A DNA stretch of 64,000 bases. Origin: CAIYRG01 sp964494505 (GTDB lineage Bacteria > Pseudomonadota > Alphaproteobacteria > Micropepsales > Micropepsaceae). Shown here one piece after another: positions 1-7,980 of the stretch. Below the pieces are notes generated by a model. That model was not told where the DNA came from and searched no databases. It was given only the letters and a program-made list of their open reading frames with translations. Where the stretch lies: NCBI GenBank assembly GCA_964494505.1, contig CAZBRO010000011.1, positions 62,001-126,000 of the forward strand, given 5' to 3'. Every line of letters starts with the position of its first letter. Position 1 is the first letter of the stretch. Made by a program: the position numbers and the translations under genes.

Positions 1-38
1 TGCATACCCTGAACGGCGAGATCGCGGATGGCGCTCAT
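1..38 (-). CDS. Start of a gene following hyfB, probably hyfC-like (partial)
   Basis: Only the first 12 codons are in the window (MSAIRDLAVQGM). The ATG overlaps the TGA of the upstream hyfB-like gene (ATGA), so translation is probably coupled. In Hyf/Hyc-type operons the gene after component B is normally component C, a NuoH-like membrane subunit. That identity is inferred from gene order only. Confidence 0.6.
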   Translation of the reverse strand, partial: MSAIRDLAVQGM

Positions 39-2035
39 ATTGCGACCACCACCAGCAGGAGAACGAGCGCGAGAAAGACGAAGGTCAGATAGCGCCGGAT
101 GGTCAGGAACTGGAGCACGTTCATGCGTTCGGCAATCGTGCCGACGATGCCCGCGATCGGCGCATAGACGTAATCCCAGACGAGATCGCGCATTTCGACG
201 TCGATGCGCGCAGGGACCATCGAGCCCGGCGGCGGCATGGTCACCCGTTCGCGGGCGCGGAAAAGGAGCGTGCCGAAGACGCGGCGGATCGGCTGGGCGA
301 AACTGCCGGCACTGTATTGGGTGATCGGGGCGGCGTTGGGAAAGCCGCAATCCCAGGCGGGGCCGCGCCGGATCGCCTTCGACGCCAGGAGATGGATTCC
401 GAATGCGGCAATGCTCGCCGACGCCGCGATGAAGAGGAACACGAGCAGTCCATTGTAAGAGCTGCGCTCCGCCGCGATGGGGACAAATGTGAGCGACGGG
501 ATGGCCGCTTGAATGGGCAGGCGCGCGCTCAGCAGCAATTGCGTCACCGGCGAAATGGCGTCCACCGCAAGACCCGGAAGAATGCCGGCGATCAGGCAAA
601 GCCCGGCGAACGCGAACATGGCGGCTCGCGAAAAGACATCCGTCTCCTTTGCCGCTCCGGCGGCAGGGGTGCGCGGCCGCCCCAGAAAACACACGCCGAA
701 CACGCGGATGAAGCAGGCCGCGGCAAGGGCTGCGGCAAGCGCCAGCAGCGCACCGCCCGCCGGCACCAGCACCTTCAATCCCCATTGCGGCAGTTCGGGG
801 CTGAGCAGGATCGCCTGGAAAATCATCCATTCCGACGCGAAACCGTTCAGCGGCGGCAGCGCGGAAATCGCCGCACACGCGGTCAGGACAGCAAACGCAG
901 TGCCGGGCATCCGGTGAATGAGTCCGCCCATGCGCTCCATATTGCGCTCGCCGGTCGCGTTCAGCACGGCGCCCGCGCCGAAGAAGAGCACGCTCTTGAA
1001 CAGCATGTGATTGAATGCGTGAAACAGCGCGGCGCTGAGGGCGAGCGCTGCCGCCGCGCCGAAATTGTTGGCCTCGAACGCCAAGGCAAGGCCCAGCCCG
1101 ACGAAGATGATCCCCACATTCTCGATGGTGCTATAGGCGAACACCCGTTTGAGGTCGTTTTCGAACAGCGCATAGAGCACGCCCATGACGGCGGTGCCGG
1201 CCCCGGCTGCGAGCACCGCAAGGCCCCACCACCAATCCGGCGGGCCGCTGAGATCGAATACGATCCGGATGAAGGCGTAGACCGCGACCTTGGTCATCAC
1301 GCCGCTCATCAGCGCGGAGATGTGGCTGGGGGCGGCGGGATGGGCGAGCGGCAGCCACACATGCAGCGGCACGAGGCCCGCTTTGGAGCCGGTGCCTATG
1401 AGCGTCAGCACCAGAACGAAGGTCGCGAGCAGCGGCGCCGGACTCATCGCGCGCATCGTAGCGAAGTCGTAATGGCCGTCGGGCCCGGCGAGCAGTCCGA
1501 ACGCCAGCAGCAGCGCCAGCGTGCCGAAGCTCGCCATCAGGATGTAGACGTAGCCGGCGCGCCGGTTTTCAGGGTCCCGGTGATGGGCCATCACCAGCGC
1601 CCAGGATGCGAGCGACATGAATTCCCAGGAAAGCAGGAAGCTGAACGCGTCGGCCGACAGCACCACGAGGTTCATCCCGGCGAGAAAGGCCGGGTAGAAC
1701 GGGAGCACCCGCGCCGGCCAGTGTTCGTGGCTTCCGTAACCGATGGCATAGAGGCTCGCACCCGCCGCACCAAGATTGACGATCACCAGAAAGGCCGCAG
1801 ACAACGCGTCGATGCGGAAATGCGCGCCGACCCAGGGGAGGCCGAGGGGCAGAACGGTCTCGCTCTCTACGCCGCCAAGAAGCGAAATCGCGCCGGCGGC
1901 GAGCAAGCCAAGGCTGGCCAGCAACGCTATGCCATAGAGGATCGGCGTCCCTGTCTTTACCCGCGCCAGCGCAATCGCCGGCAGCGCGAGACCGAGCAGG
2001 ACCGCGATACCGGCAAGCGCGAAGGTCACACCCAT
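35..2035 (-). CDS. hyfB: Hydrogenase-4 component B-like proton-translocating membrane subunit
   Basis: A protein of about 666 residues made almost entirely of hydrophobic segments, of the NuoL/NuoM/MrpA-type antiporter family. The central stretch with SWEFMSLASWALV, the GSKAGLVPLHVWLPLAHPAAPS-type segment (conserved Lys in a membrane helix, then HVWLP) and the LFENDLKRVFAYSTIENVG segment are hallmarks of HyfB/HycC-like subunits. It would conduct protons in the inner membrane as part of a Hyf-type complex. The ATG at 2035 was chosen because GAGG sits 5 bases upstream; the open frame extends 35 codons further up, but that part is the repeat DNA of the XRE gene read in another frame. No hydrogenase or formate dehydrogenase catalytic gene is visible, as the operon continues off the left edge. 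Confidence 0.88.
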   Translation of the reverse strand: MGVTFALAGIAVLLGLALPAIALARVKTGTPILYGIALLASLGLLAAGAISLLGGVESETVLPLGLPWVGAHFRIDALSAAFLVIVNLGAAGASLYAIGYGSHEHWPARVLPFYPAFLAGMNLVVLSADAFSFLLSWEFMSLASWALVMAHHRDPENRRAGYVYILMASFGTLALLLAFGLLAGPDGHYDFATMRAMSPAPLLATFVLVLTLIGTGSKAGLVPLHVWLPLAHPAAPSHISALMSGVMTKVAVYAFIRIVFDLSGPPDWWWGLAVLAAGAGTAVMGVLYALFENDLKRVFAYSTIENVGIIFVGLGLALAFEANNFGAAAALALSAALFHAFNHMLFKSVLFFGAGAVLNATGERNMERMGGLIHRMPGTAFAVLTACAAISALPPLNGFASEWMIFQAILLSPELPQWGLKVLVPAGGALLALAAALAAACFIRVFGVCFLGRPRTPAAGAAKETDVFSRAAMFAFAGLCLIAGILPGLAVDAISPVTQLLLSARLPIQAAIPSLTFVPIAAERSSYNGLLVFLFIAASASIAAFGIHLLASKAIRRGPAWDCGFPNAAPITQYSAGSFAQPIRRVFGTLLFRARERVTMPPPGSMVPARIDVEMRDLVWDYVYAPIAGIVGTIAERMNVLQFLTIRRYLTFVFLALVLLLVVVAI

Positions 2036-2042
2036 ATGCGCC

Positions 2043-2411
2043 TCACCCTTTCGGCGGGGTGGACGCACCCTGCGGGGTGGACGCACCCTGCGGGGCGGGC
2101 GCGCCCTGTGGGGCGGACGCGCCCTGCGGGGTGGACGCACCGTGTGGGGCGGAAGCGCCCCGCGGGGCAGCTCTTAGTCTTACCCCGCGTCCGCCGGACG
2201 GGCTGACCGCCCCCTCGCCGATCAGCTCGATTCCGGCCGCGTTCAGCGCCTGCACCAGCTTCATCAGGGAATCGACGTTGCCCCGAATCGTGCCGTCGCT
2301 CGCCTCCATCCGCTGGATGGTGGGGACGGACAGGCCGGAAAGCTCCGCGAGCCCCTTCTGGTCGAGGCCGGTGAGTGCCCTCGCGGCTCGCAATTGTGCG
2401 GCCGTTATCAT
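2043..2411 (-). CDS. XRE-family HTH regulator with a hexapeptide-repeat tail
   Basis: A 122-residue protein. Residues about 3-60 form a Cro/C1-type helix-turn-helix (LRAARALTGLDQKGLAEL, then SVPTIQRMEA). The last 40 or so residues are a repeated hexapeptide of the type QGASTP/QGASAP encoded by an 18-bp DNA repeat. The stop lies 7 bases before the hyfB-like start on the same strand, so it is probably cotranscribed with that operon and may regulate it or itself. Two near-identical 14-mers 21 bp apart lie just upstream of its ATG and are candidate operators. The tail is low-complexity and probably disordered; its repeat number may vary between strains. DNA binding is confident; the target is inferred. 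Confidence 0.82.
   Translation of the reverse strand: MITAAQLRAARALTGLDQKGLAELSGLSVPTIQRMEASDGTIRGNVDSLMKLVQALNAAGIELIGEGAVSPSGGRGVRLRAAPRGASAPHGASTPQGASAPQGAPAPQGASTPQGASTPPKG
2055..2162. repeat. 18-bp tandem repeat, six units, inside the XRE gene
   Basis: Six consecutive 18-bp units of the type CGGGGTGGACGCACCCTG with a few substitutions, followed by a partial unit. It is in frame with the XRE gene, where each unit encodes six residues, so unit gain or loss would not shift the frame. Confidence 0.95.
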
Positions 2412-2427
2412 GCTCAGAGCATTACAT

Positions 2428-2462
2428 ATGCCGTTTCAAACATGAGAAATGCTGTTTCCAAC
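2428..2462. promoter_or_regulatory. Candidate operator: two direct repeats upstream of the XRE gene
   Basis: ATGCCGTTTCAAAC (2428-2441) and ATGCTGTTTCCAAC (2449-2462) differ at two positions and are spaced 21 bp apart, two helical turns. The first contains the palindrome GTTT-C-AAAC. They lie 17-51 bp upstream of the XRE start in the divergent gap to the SDR gene. Autoregulation is inferred. Confidence 0.45.
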
Positions 2463-2562
2463 CGGATTTGTCAAGTTAAACGCCTAAAATGTTCATGATG
2501 TCGCACGGACACCTGGGGCGCCAGTTGCGTTTCCCAAGCCTGGATGAAGAAGGACGCGGACC

Positions 2563-3330
2563 ATGAACAGGATGAAGGATAAGATTGCCGTGATCACGGG
2601 CGCTGCCTTGGGGATCGGCCGTGCCATCGCAGTGCGCATGGCGGAAGAAGGCGCGTCGGTCCATCTGCTGGACCTGCATGACGACAAGGGCGAGGCGCTC
2701 AAGGGCGAACTCAAGGACCGCGGCTTTGAGGCATCGTACGGCCGCTGCGACGTCAGCAAGGAAGGCGAGGTCGCCAATGCCATGGCGAAAGCGGCGGAGC
2801 GCAAGGGGCGCATCGATGTGCTCGTCAACAATGCCGGTGTCGCCGGTGTCAGCAAACCCACCGACCAGATCACCGAGGCGGAATGGGATTTCGTTCAGTC
2901 GATCAATGTGAAGGGCGTGTTCTTCTGCACCAAGCACGCGATCCCGCATCTGCGCCGCGCCGGCGGAGGCAGCATCATCAATCTCTCCTCCATCTACGGC
3001 CTCGTGGGCGCGCCCGATTTGCCGCCCTATCACGCGTCAAAAGGTGCGGTCCGGCTGATGACCAAGACCGACGCCATGATCTATGCGGCCGAGCGCATCC
3101 GGGTGAATTCGATCCATCCCGGCTTCATCTGGACGCCGATGGTGGAAGGTTTTCTGCACGGCCAGGATGTGCAGGATACCGGGCGTTCGGCGCTCGCGGC
3201 GTTGCATCCTCTGGGTCATTTGGGCGATCCCGACGATATCGCCTGGGGCGCGGTGTATCTCGCCTCCGACGAAAGCAAATTCGTCACCGGTTCGGAACTG
3301 GTGATCGACGGGGGCTACACCGCCCATTGA
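2563..3330 (+). CDS. SDR-family NAD(P)-dependent oxidoreductase
   Basis: A 255-residue classical short-chain dehydrogenase. The nucleotide-binding TGAALGIG motif is at residues 12-19, NNAG at 89-92, and the catalytic set Ser143, Tyr156, Lys160 is present. The C-terminal VIDGGYTAH is typical of FabG/cyclopentanol-dehydrogenase-like members. It would interconvert an alcohol and a ketone; the substrate is unknown. GAAGGA lies 8 bases upstream of the chosen ATG. It is divergent from the XRE gene and convergent with the FixL-like kinase. Neighbouring catabolic genes suggest a role in degradation of a cyclic or aromatic compound, but that is context only. Confidence 0.9.
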   Translation: MNRMKDKIAVITGAALGIGRAIAVRMAEEGASVHLLDLHDDKGEALKGELKDRGFEASYGRCDVSKEGEVANAMAKAAERKGRIDVLVNNAGVAGVSKPTDQITEAEWDFVQSINVKGVFFCTKHAIPHLRRAGGGSIINLSSIYGLVGAPDLPPYHASKGAVRLMTKTDAMIYAAERIRVNSIHPGFIWTPMVEGFLHGQDVQDTGRSALAALHPLGHLGDPDDIAWGAVYLASDESKFVTGSELVIDGGYTAH

Positions 3331-3352
3331 AGCCTCGGGCGACGCGGCGCGG

Positions 3353-4969
3353 TTAGCCCGTGGACGCGGGCAGCTGAAAATGGAACGCCGCGCCGCCGCC
3401 ATCGCGGTGGGTGGCCCAGATGCGGCCGCCATGCGCCTCCAGAATGGACTGGCAGATGGTAAGCCCGATGCCCATGCCTTTTTCCTTGGTGGTCACGAAG
3501 GGCTGGAACAGGCGTCGCGAAACCTCCTCCGGCAGGCCCGGGCCGGAATCGAGCACGCTCACCTGAACCACGGTCCCGTCGGCCTGGGTCGCGATGATAA
3601 GTTCGCGCGTGGCCGCTTTCTGCATCGCCTCGACCGCGTTGCGGATCAGATTGATCAGCACTTGCTGCAGCTGGATCTTGTCCACGGAGACGGAGGGCAA
3701 TTCGGGCGCCAGCACCACGCGCACCCTGACCGAGCTTTCGGCGATTCCGACGAGGCCGAGCGCGAGGGATTCCTCGATGATCTTGTTGACGTTCTCGATG
3801 CTGCGGGTGGCTTTCTTCTTTTCGATGAAATTCCGCAGCCGCTGGATGATCTGGCCTGCCCGCGCGGTTTGAAGGCCCGCCTTCTCCATCAATTCGCGGG
3901 CGCGGGTAATCTGGGGCACGCCGCCTTCGTGCGGCAGCGTCCGGAGCGAGGCATTGAGATAATTGGAAATCGCCGAAAGCGGCTGGTTGAGCTCATGGGC
4001 AAGCGCCGTCGCCATCTGGTTCATGGCGGAAACCCGCGAGACGTGCAGCAGCTCCGCCTGCAGGTCCTGCAGGCGCTGCTGCGTATCCTGACGTTCGGTG
4101 ATATCGCGGATGAAGCCGGTGAAGAGATGCCGCCCGTCGCCGAGACGGATTTCACCGACCGCGAGTTCGAGCGGAAAGGTGGTGCCGTCGCGGCGCTGAC
4201 CGACCACCACGCGGCCCTTGCCGATGACGCGCTTCTCGCCGGTTGCGCGGTAATGCGCGAGGTAGCCGTCGTGTTCGTCGCGATAGGGTGAGGGCATCAG
4301 CATACTGACGTTCTTGCCCGCGACGTCGTCTTCCGTGTAGCCGAAGAGGCGGGTTGCGGCGGGGCTGAAAGACTGGATGCAGCCTTTCTCGTCGATGGTG
4401 ACGATGGCGTCGGGAACGGTGGCAAGAATCGAGCGACAAGGCGCTTCGCTTTCGCGGAGCGCCTTGTCGCTCGTCCCAAGCTCCACATTGGCGGCGCGCA
4501 GCCGGTCGATGATAGTCTGCTGCTCGCGGGCGAAGCGGTCCTTTTCGGCGATTTCCAGCCCACGCCGCACCACTTGGGTGACGTCTTCCACGCGATGGAT
4601 GATCCAGGCGACGTTGCCGTTGTCGTCGAGGACCGGGCAATTCAGCGGACTCCAAAAGCGCTCCTCGAAATCTCCGTCCGGGCGGCGCACGTCGTATTTT
4701 TGCACCGGCATGGGATCGGCGCGCTTGAAATGCAGCACGCGATTGAGCGACTGACGCAGATTGGCGACGCCATCGGCGGTTGCATCGTCGGGATTGTCCG
4801 GAAACACGTCGAACAGCCCGCGGCCCATGACCGCGTCGCGCTCGGTCATGGTCGCGTTGAGGTACGCGTCGCTCGCCCCCACGATGGTCAAGTCTGGGCT
4901 GAGCACCAGATACAGCCCCGGGGCGGCGGCGAACAGCGCGCGAAAATCGAGTTCTCGCGGACTTGTCAT
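3353..4969 (-). CDS. FixL-type heme-PAS oxygen-sensing histidine kinase
   Basis: About 538 residues from the chosen ATG. The order is a first PAS domain (about 5-130), a second PAS (about 175-295) and a HisKA/HATPase core (about 315-535). The second PAS carries the FixL heme signature: a histidine in EHDGY (residue 233) and, exactly 20 residues later, the arginine of GKGR (253), matching the spacing of heme-ligand His200 and Arg220 of Bradyrhizobium FixL. The phosphoacceptor is His325 in LAHELNQPLSAIS, and an N-box (NLIRNAVEAM) and G-boxes (DSGPGLP, GMGIGL) follow. There are no membrane segments, so it is cytosolic. No FixJ partner is adjacent. The frame opens 45 codons further upstream, but MTSPREL fits PAS kinases better. 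Heme binding is a strong inference. Confidence 0.88.
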   Translation of the reverse strand: MTSPRELDFRALFAAAPGLYLVLSPDLTIVGASDAYLNATMTERDAVMGRGLFDVFPDNPDDATADGVANLRQSLNRVLHFKRADPMPVQKYDVRRPDGDFEERFWSPLNCPVLDDNGNVAWIIHRVEDVTQVVRRGLEIAEKDRFAREQQTIIDRLRAANVELGTSDKALRESEAPCRSILATVPDAIVTIDEKGCIQSFSPAATRLFGYTEDDVAGKNVSMLMPSPYRDEHDGYLAHYRATGEKRVIGKGRVVVGQRRDGTTFPLELAVGEIRLGDGRHLFTGFIRDITERQDTQQRLQDLQAELLHVSRVSAMNQMATALAHELNQPLSAISNYLNASLRTLPHEGGVPQITRARELMEKAGLQTARAGQIIQRLRNFIEKKKATRSIENVNKIIEESLALGLVGIAESSVRVRVVLAPELPSVSVDKIQLQQVLINLIRNAVEAMQKAATRELIIATQADGTVVQVSVLDSGPGLPEEVSRRLFQPFVTTKEKGMGIGLTICQSILEAHGGRIWATHRDGGGAAFHFQLPASTG

Positions 4970-5167
4970 GCCGTCTCGCCATGGGCGAAGGGGAACGGCA
5001 AACGATCGGTGTGGTTCATTGGCTTTATTCGCATGAATCGAAAAATAACCCGCAGAGGCAGCCAGCGCCAGCAGCCCCGGTTTGTCAAAGGCGGTTTCAC
5101 ACAAGACTGGAGTGCGCCACCTTTACCGTGCTTCTATCCGGCATCCGAACGCCATAATAGGCAGCTC

Positions 5168-6241
5168 ATGACCCTCATTCTCTCCAACGACGATGTCGAG
5201 GCGGTCCTTTCAATGAAAGGCTGTATCGACGTGCTCGAAGACGCCTATCGGGAGCTCGCCCATGGGCGTGGCGTCTCGCGCACGCGCTCGGACAGCTTCG
5301 CGCCGACGGCGCGTCCGGACGCGCTCTACAGCCTTAAATCCATGGACGGCATCGTGCCGAAGCTGGGCGTGGGGGCGGTCCGGATCAATTCCGATATCGT
5401 CACCTGGCCGAAGGAGGGCGGCAACGAGCGGCGCGTGAAGGTTCCTGCCGCTCCCAATCGCCGCTATACGGGACTGGTGTTGCTGTTTTCGAGCGAGAAC
5501 GGCGAACCGCTGGCGATTTTTCCCGACGGTGTGCTGCAGCGCATGCGCGTGGGCGCGGCGAACGGGCTCGGCGTCAAATATCTGGCGCGGCGCGATGCGG
5601 TGAAGGTCGGCATTCTCGGCTCCGGGTGGCAGGCGGGCGCGCAGGCGATGGCCGTGTGCGAGGTGCGCTCCGTCGAAACCATCAAATGCTACAGTCCCAA
5701 TGCACAGCACCGCGAGGAGTTTGCACGCGAGTGGAGCGCCAAACTCGGCGTGAAGGTGATTCCGGTTGGTTCGGCAGAGGAGGCGATCGGCGACGCCGAC
5801 ATTGCCATGTGCGCGACCAATACCATCGACAATGTGTTCTTCGCCCGCTGGGTCCGGCCGGGTCTGCACATCAGCTCCATCAAGCGCCCCGAGGTCGAGG
5901 TCGATGCGGTGCGCCGCGCCGATATCGTCGTGCTGCACAGCAACGACGCCGCGCCGATGCACCTCTTCACCAAAGGCGTGACGATACCGGAAAAGGCGGA
6001 AAACAAGGGCTGGATGCTGGCGGAAGGGATCGCATTCGACACGCTGCCGACCTTGCCGCAATTGATTGCAGGTTTGGCGCCGGGCCGCACCAGCCCGGAA
6101 CAGGTGACGTGCTTTCTCAACAATATCGGGCTCGGCTACCAGTTTGCCGCGGTGGGTTCGCTGGTCTATCGGGAGGCGCGCGCGAAGGGGCTGGGGCACG
6201 AGCTGCCGACCGATTGGTTCACCGAAGACGTGCATCCGTGA
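5168..6241 (+). CDS. Ornithine cyclodeaminase/mu-crystallin family protein
   Basis: A 357-residue protein with the Rossmann motif VGILGSGWQAGAQ and the family segment TNTIDNVFFARWVRPGLHISSIK. Family members are NAD(P)-dependent cyclodeaminases, amino-acid or ketimine reductases, or crystallins. The start at 5168 (MTLILSNDDV) gives the normal family length; the frame is open further upstream but overlaps the kinase gene. The cupin gene follows 8 bases after its stop, so the two form an operon. The substrate cannot be assigned. It is divergent from the FixL-like kinase, with a gap of about 200 bp that must hold both promoters. Confidence 0.85.
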   Translation: MTLILSNDDVEAVLSMKGCIDVLEDAYRELAHGRGVSRTRSDSFAPTARPDALYSLKSMDGIVPKLGVGAVRINSDIVTWPKEGGNERRVKVPAAPNRRYTGLVLLFSSENGEPLAIFPDGVLQRMRVGAANGLGVKYLARRDAVKVGILGSGWQAGAQAMAVCEVRSVETIKCYSPNAQHREEFAREWSAKLGVKVIPVGSAEEAIGDADIAMCATNTIDNVFFARWVRPGLHISSIKRPEVEVDAVRRADIVVLHSNDAAPMHLFTKGVTIPEKAENKGWMLAEGIAFDTLPTLPQLIAGLAPGRTSPEQVTCFLNNIGLGYQFAAVGSLVYREARAKGLGHELPTDWFTEDVHP

Positions 6242-6249
6242 GGCAAGCC

Positions 6250-6774
6250 ATGAACGGAATATTTCGTCAGCTCACAGATGATCTGGTTGCGATCCTGAAG
6301 GCAAGCGGGGCCGGAGGCCTGGAGGAGATCGCCGCGAAATTGCGCCCCGTTCTGCTCGACCCGGAATTCGCCAAGCTCGCCTTTCCGGACGAGACCATGC
6401 ACAAACGCATTCTGTTCCACGATCCGGGAACCGGCGTCTACGTCCAGGCGCATCTGCAGCAAGCGGGAAAAAGCGGGAAACCCCACAGCCATGGCGCTTC
6501 CTGGGCGGTGTATGGCAACATCCTGGGTCGCACGAACATGATCGAATGGCGCCGGATCAATCCGGAAGGGGAAGATCACGCAGTGCTGGAGCCGGTGGCG
6601 CGGTACACGCTCGGGCCGGGCGACGCCTGCGCCTACCCGCCGCACCGGATTCATTCGACCGCGCATCCCGGCAATGCGCATGTGATCCGCATCGTCGGCA
6701 CCGACCTGGACGCCATCCCGCGCTACAGCTTCAACGCGAAGAAGGACCGGATGGTGGAGCGGACGGGCGCCTGA
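6250..6774 (+). CDS. Cupin-fold metal-dependent protein (cysteine dioxygenase-like)
   Basis: A 174-residue protein with the cupin metal motif HSH at residues 79-81 and a second histidine cluster (YPPHRIHS) about 50 residues later. The pattern resembles the cysteine-dioxygenase-like or DSBH-fold metal enzymes. It starts 8 bases after the ornithine-cyclodeaminase-like gene with GAGG 6 bases ahead of the ATG, so the two products probably act on related compounds. The exact reaction is unknown. Confidence 0.75.
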   Translation: MNGIFRQLTDDLVAILKASGAGGLEEIAAKLRPVLLDPEFAKLAFPDETMHKRILFHDPGTGVYVQAHLQQAGKSGKPHSHGASWAVYGNILGRTNMIEWRRINPEGEDHAVLEPVARYTLGPGDACAYPPHRIHSTAHPGNAHVIRIVGTDLDAIPRYSFNAKKDRMVERTGA

Positions 6775-6792
6775 TCCGAGAAGCAGGCGCGA

Positions 6793-7836
6793 TTACTCCG
6801 CGGCGCGGGTCCCGGCCTGTGTCTGTTCATCCCTATACAGACGGTCGAGGATGCGGCGGGCCTGGATGGTGCCGGCATCGGCCGCGATGTCGATCTGGGG
6901 CGCGGCCGCGAACGCGTCCATGTTTCGCTGTTGCGCGTTCAGAACCTCCACATCCTCGAAGAATGCGGTCTGGATCTGCTCGAACACGCGGGCCGTCGTT
7001 TCGGCGTTTTTCGTGTCGAAATCGTGCGCCTGGCCCCAGAAATAGTGCGAGGTCGTTTGGGTTTCCGGCGTGATGGCGTTGAGATTGCGCATCGTGATGC
7101 CGCCGATGCGCCGCCCCTCCGGCGCACCGGTGCCGGTGGGCGCGCAGCCCACGTCGAGGCGGATATAGGCCGGCGGCGCGAACTCGATGATCTGCCAGCG
7201 ATCCACATTGGACGTGAAGCCGCCGAGCCTGATGAAGGAGGGCGGCGCGGGATGGTCGATGGTCCAGCGCGTGACGGTGACATTATCGCCGTCGCGCGCG
7301 AGCTTCACCGCGGCATGTTCGGCGAGCGCCATGGTGCCGATGGTTGTCTGGTGCACGAACGCCAGATGCGTCAGGTCCAGCAGATTGTCGACAATCAGCC
7401 GCCAATCGCATTCGACATGCAGATAGGACGCTTTCGCGCCCCAATCCGCATCGTCCAGCCAATGGTAATCCGGGATTTTCGCAGGGTCCGCGAGGGCGGG
7501 ATCGCCCATCCAAATCCATACCCAACGATAGCGCTCGGCCAGCCTGTAGGTTTTCACCTTGGCGCCCGGCGGTACCTGATCCTGACCCGGAACGCGTATG
7601 CAGCGGCCACCCATGTCATAGGAAAGGCCGTGATAGCGGCATTGCAGCGTTTCGCCGATCAGCCGTCCCATCGACAGCGGCAGATGCCGGTGCGCGCAGC
7701 GGTCTTCCAACGCGACAGCCGTGCCGTCCTGGCCGCGGAAGAGGACGATTGGTTCACCCAGAATGGTGCGCGCGAGGGGAGTGCGTCCGAGTTCGGCATC
7801 GGACGCGGCGACATACCAGTGGTTGCGCAAGAACAT
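6793..7836 (-). CDS. Rieske non-heme iron oxygenase, VanA-like
   Basis: About 347 residues. The Rieske [2Fe-2S] ligands are Cys47-x-His49 and Cys66-x2-His69 (CAHRHLPLS, CRYHG). The mononuclear iron site is suggested by DLTHLAFVH about 90 residues later. This short single-component architecture matches vanillate O-demethylase or related demethylase/oxygenase subunits, which need a separate reductase; none is visible here. ATG 7836 (MFLRNHWYV) was preferred over 7848 because GAGAGG lies just ahead. It is the last gene of a leftward set ThDP enzyme, TTT protein, UbiD, Rieske. Confidence 0.87.
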   Translation of the reverse strand: MFLRNHWYVAASDAELGRTPLARTILGEPIVLFRGQDGTAVALEDRCAHRHLPLSMGRLIGETLQCRYHGLSYDMGGRCIRVPGQDQVPPGAKVKTYRLAERYRWVWIWMGDPALADPAKIPDYHWLDDADWGAKASYLHVECDWRLIVDNLLDLTHLAFVHQTTIGTMALAEHAAVKLARDGDNVTVTRWTIDHPAPPSFIRLGGFTSNVDRWQIIEFAPPAYIRLDVGCAPTGTGAPEGRRIGGITMRNLNAITPETQTTSHYFWGQAHDFDTKNAETTARVFEQIQTAFFEDVEVLNAQQRNMDAFAAAPQIDIAADAGTIQARRILDRLYRDEQTQAGTRAAE

Positions 7837-7856
7837 GAACCCTCTCATGCGCTTTC

Positions 7857-7965
7857 ATGCTTCGACAAGCTCATGCTTCGACAAGCTCATGCTTCGACAA
7901 GCTCATGCTTCGACGCGCCCAGCATGAGCGAAACAAAGGTCCTCACCCTGAGCCCGTCGAAGGGT
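7857..7965. repeat. Intergenic palindromic repeat with 16-bp tandem expansion
   Basis: ATGCTTCGACAAGCTC is repeated three and a half times (7857-7914), followed by a CCTCACCCTGAGCCCGTCGA-type palindrome ending near 7969. It is the same family as the repeats at 10764, 40686, 56292 and 63085. It fills the gap between the UbiD and Rieske genes. Confidence 0.9.
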
Positions 7966-7980
7966 GAGGTAGTGCAGGCC

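Noticed and set aside
2055..2162. Tandem repeat as a CRISPR array
   Set aside because: Units are contiguous with no unique spacers and lie in frame inside the XRE gene.
317..2206. Long open frame on the plus strand opposite the hyfB-like gene
   Set aside because: Arg/Gly/Gln-rich translation without domains; it is the antisense shadow of a GC-rich real gene, as are similar long frames at 6931-9645, 23817-25928, 33263-34639, 40474-42000, 57532-59298 and 59678-61114.
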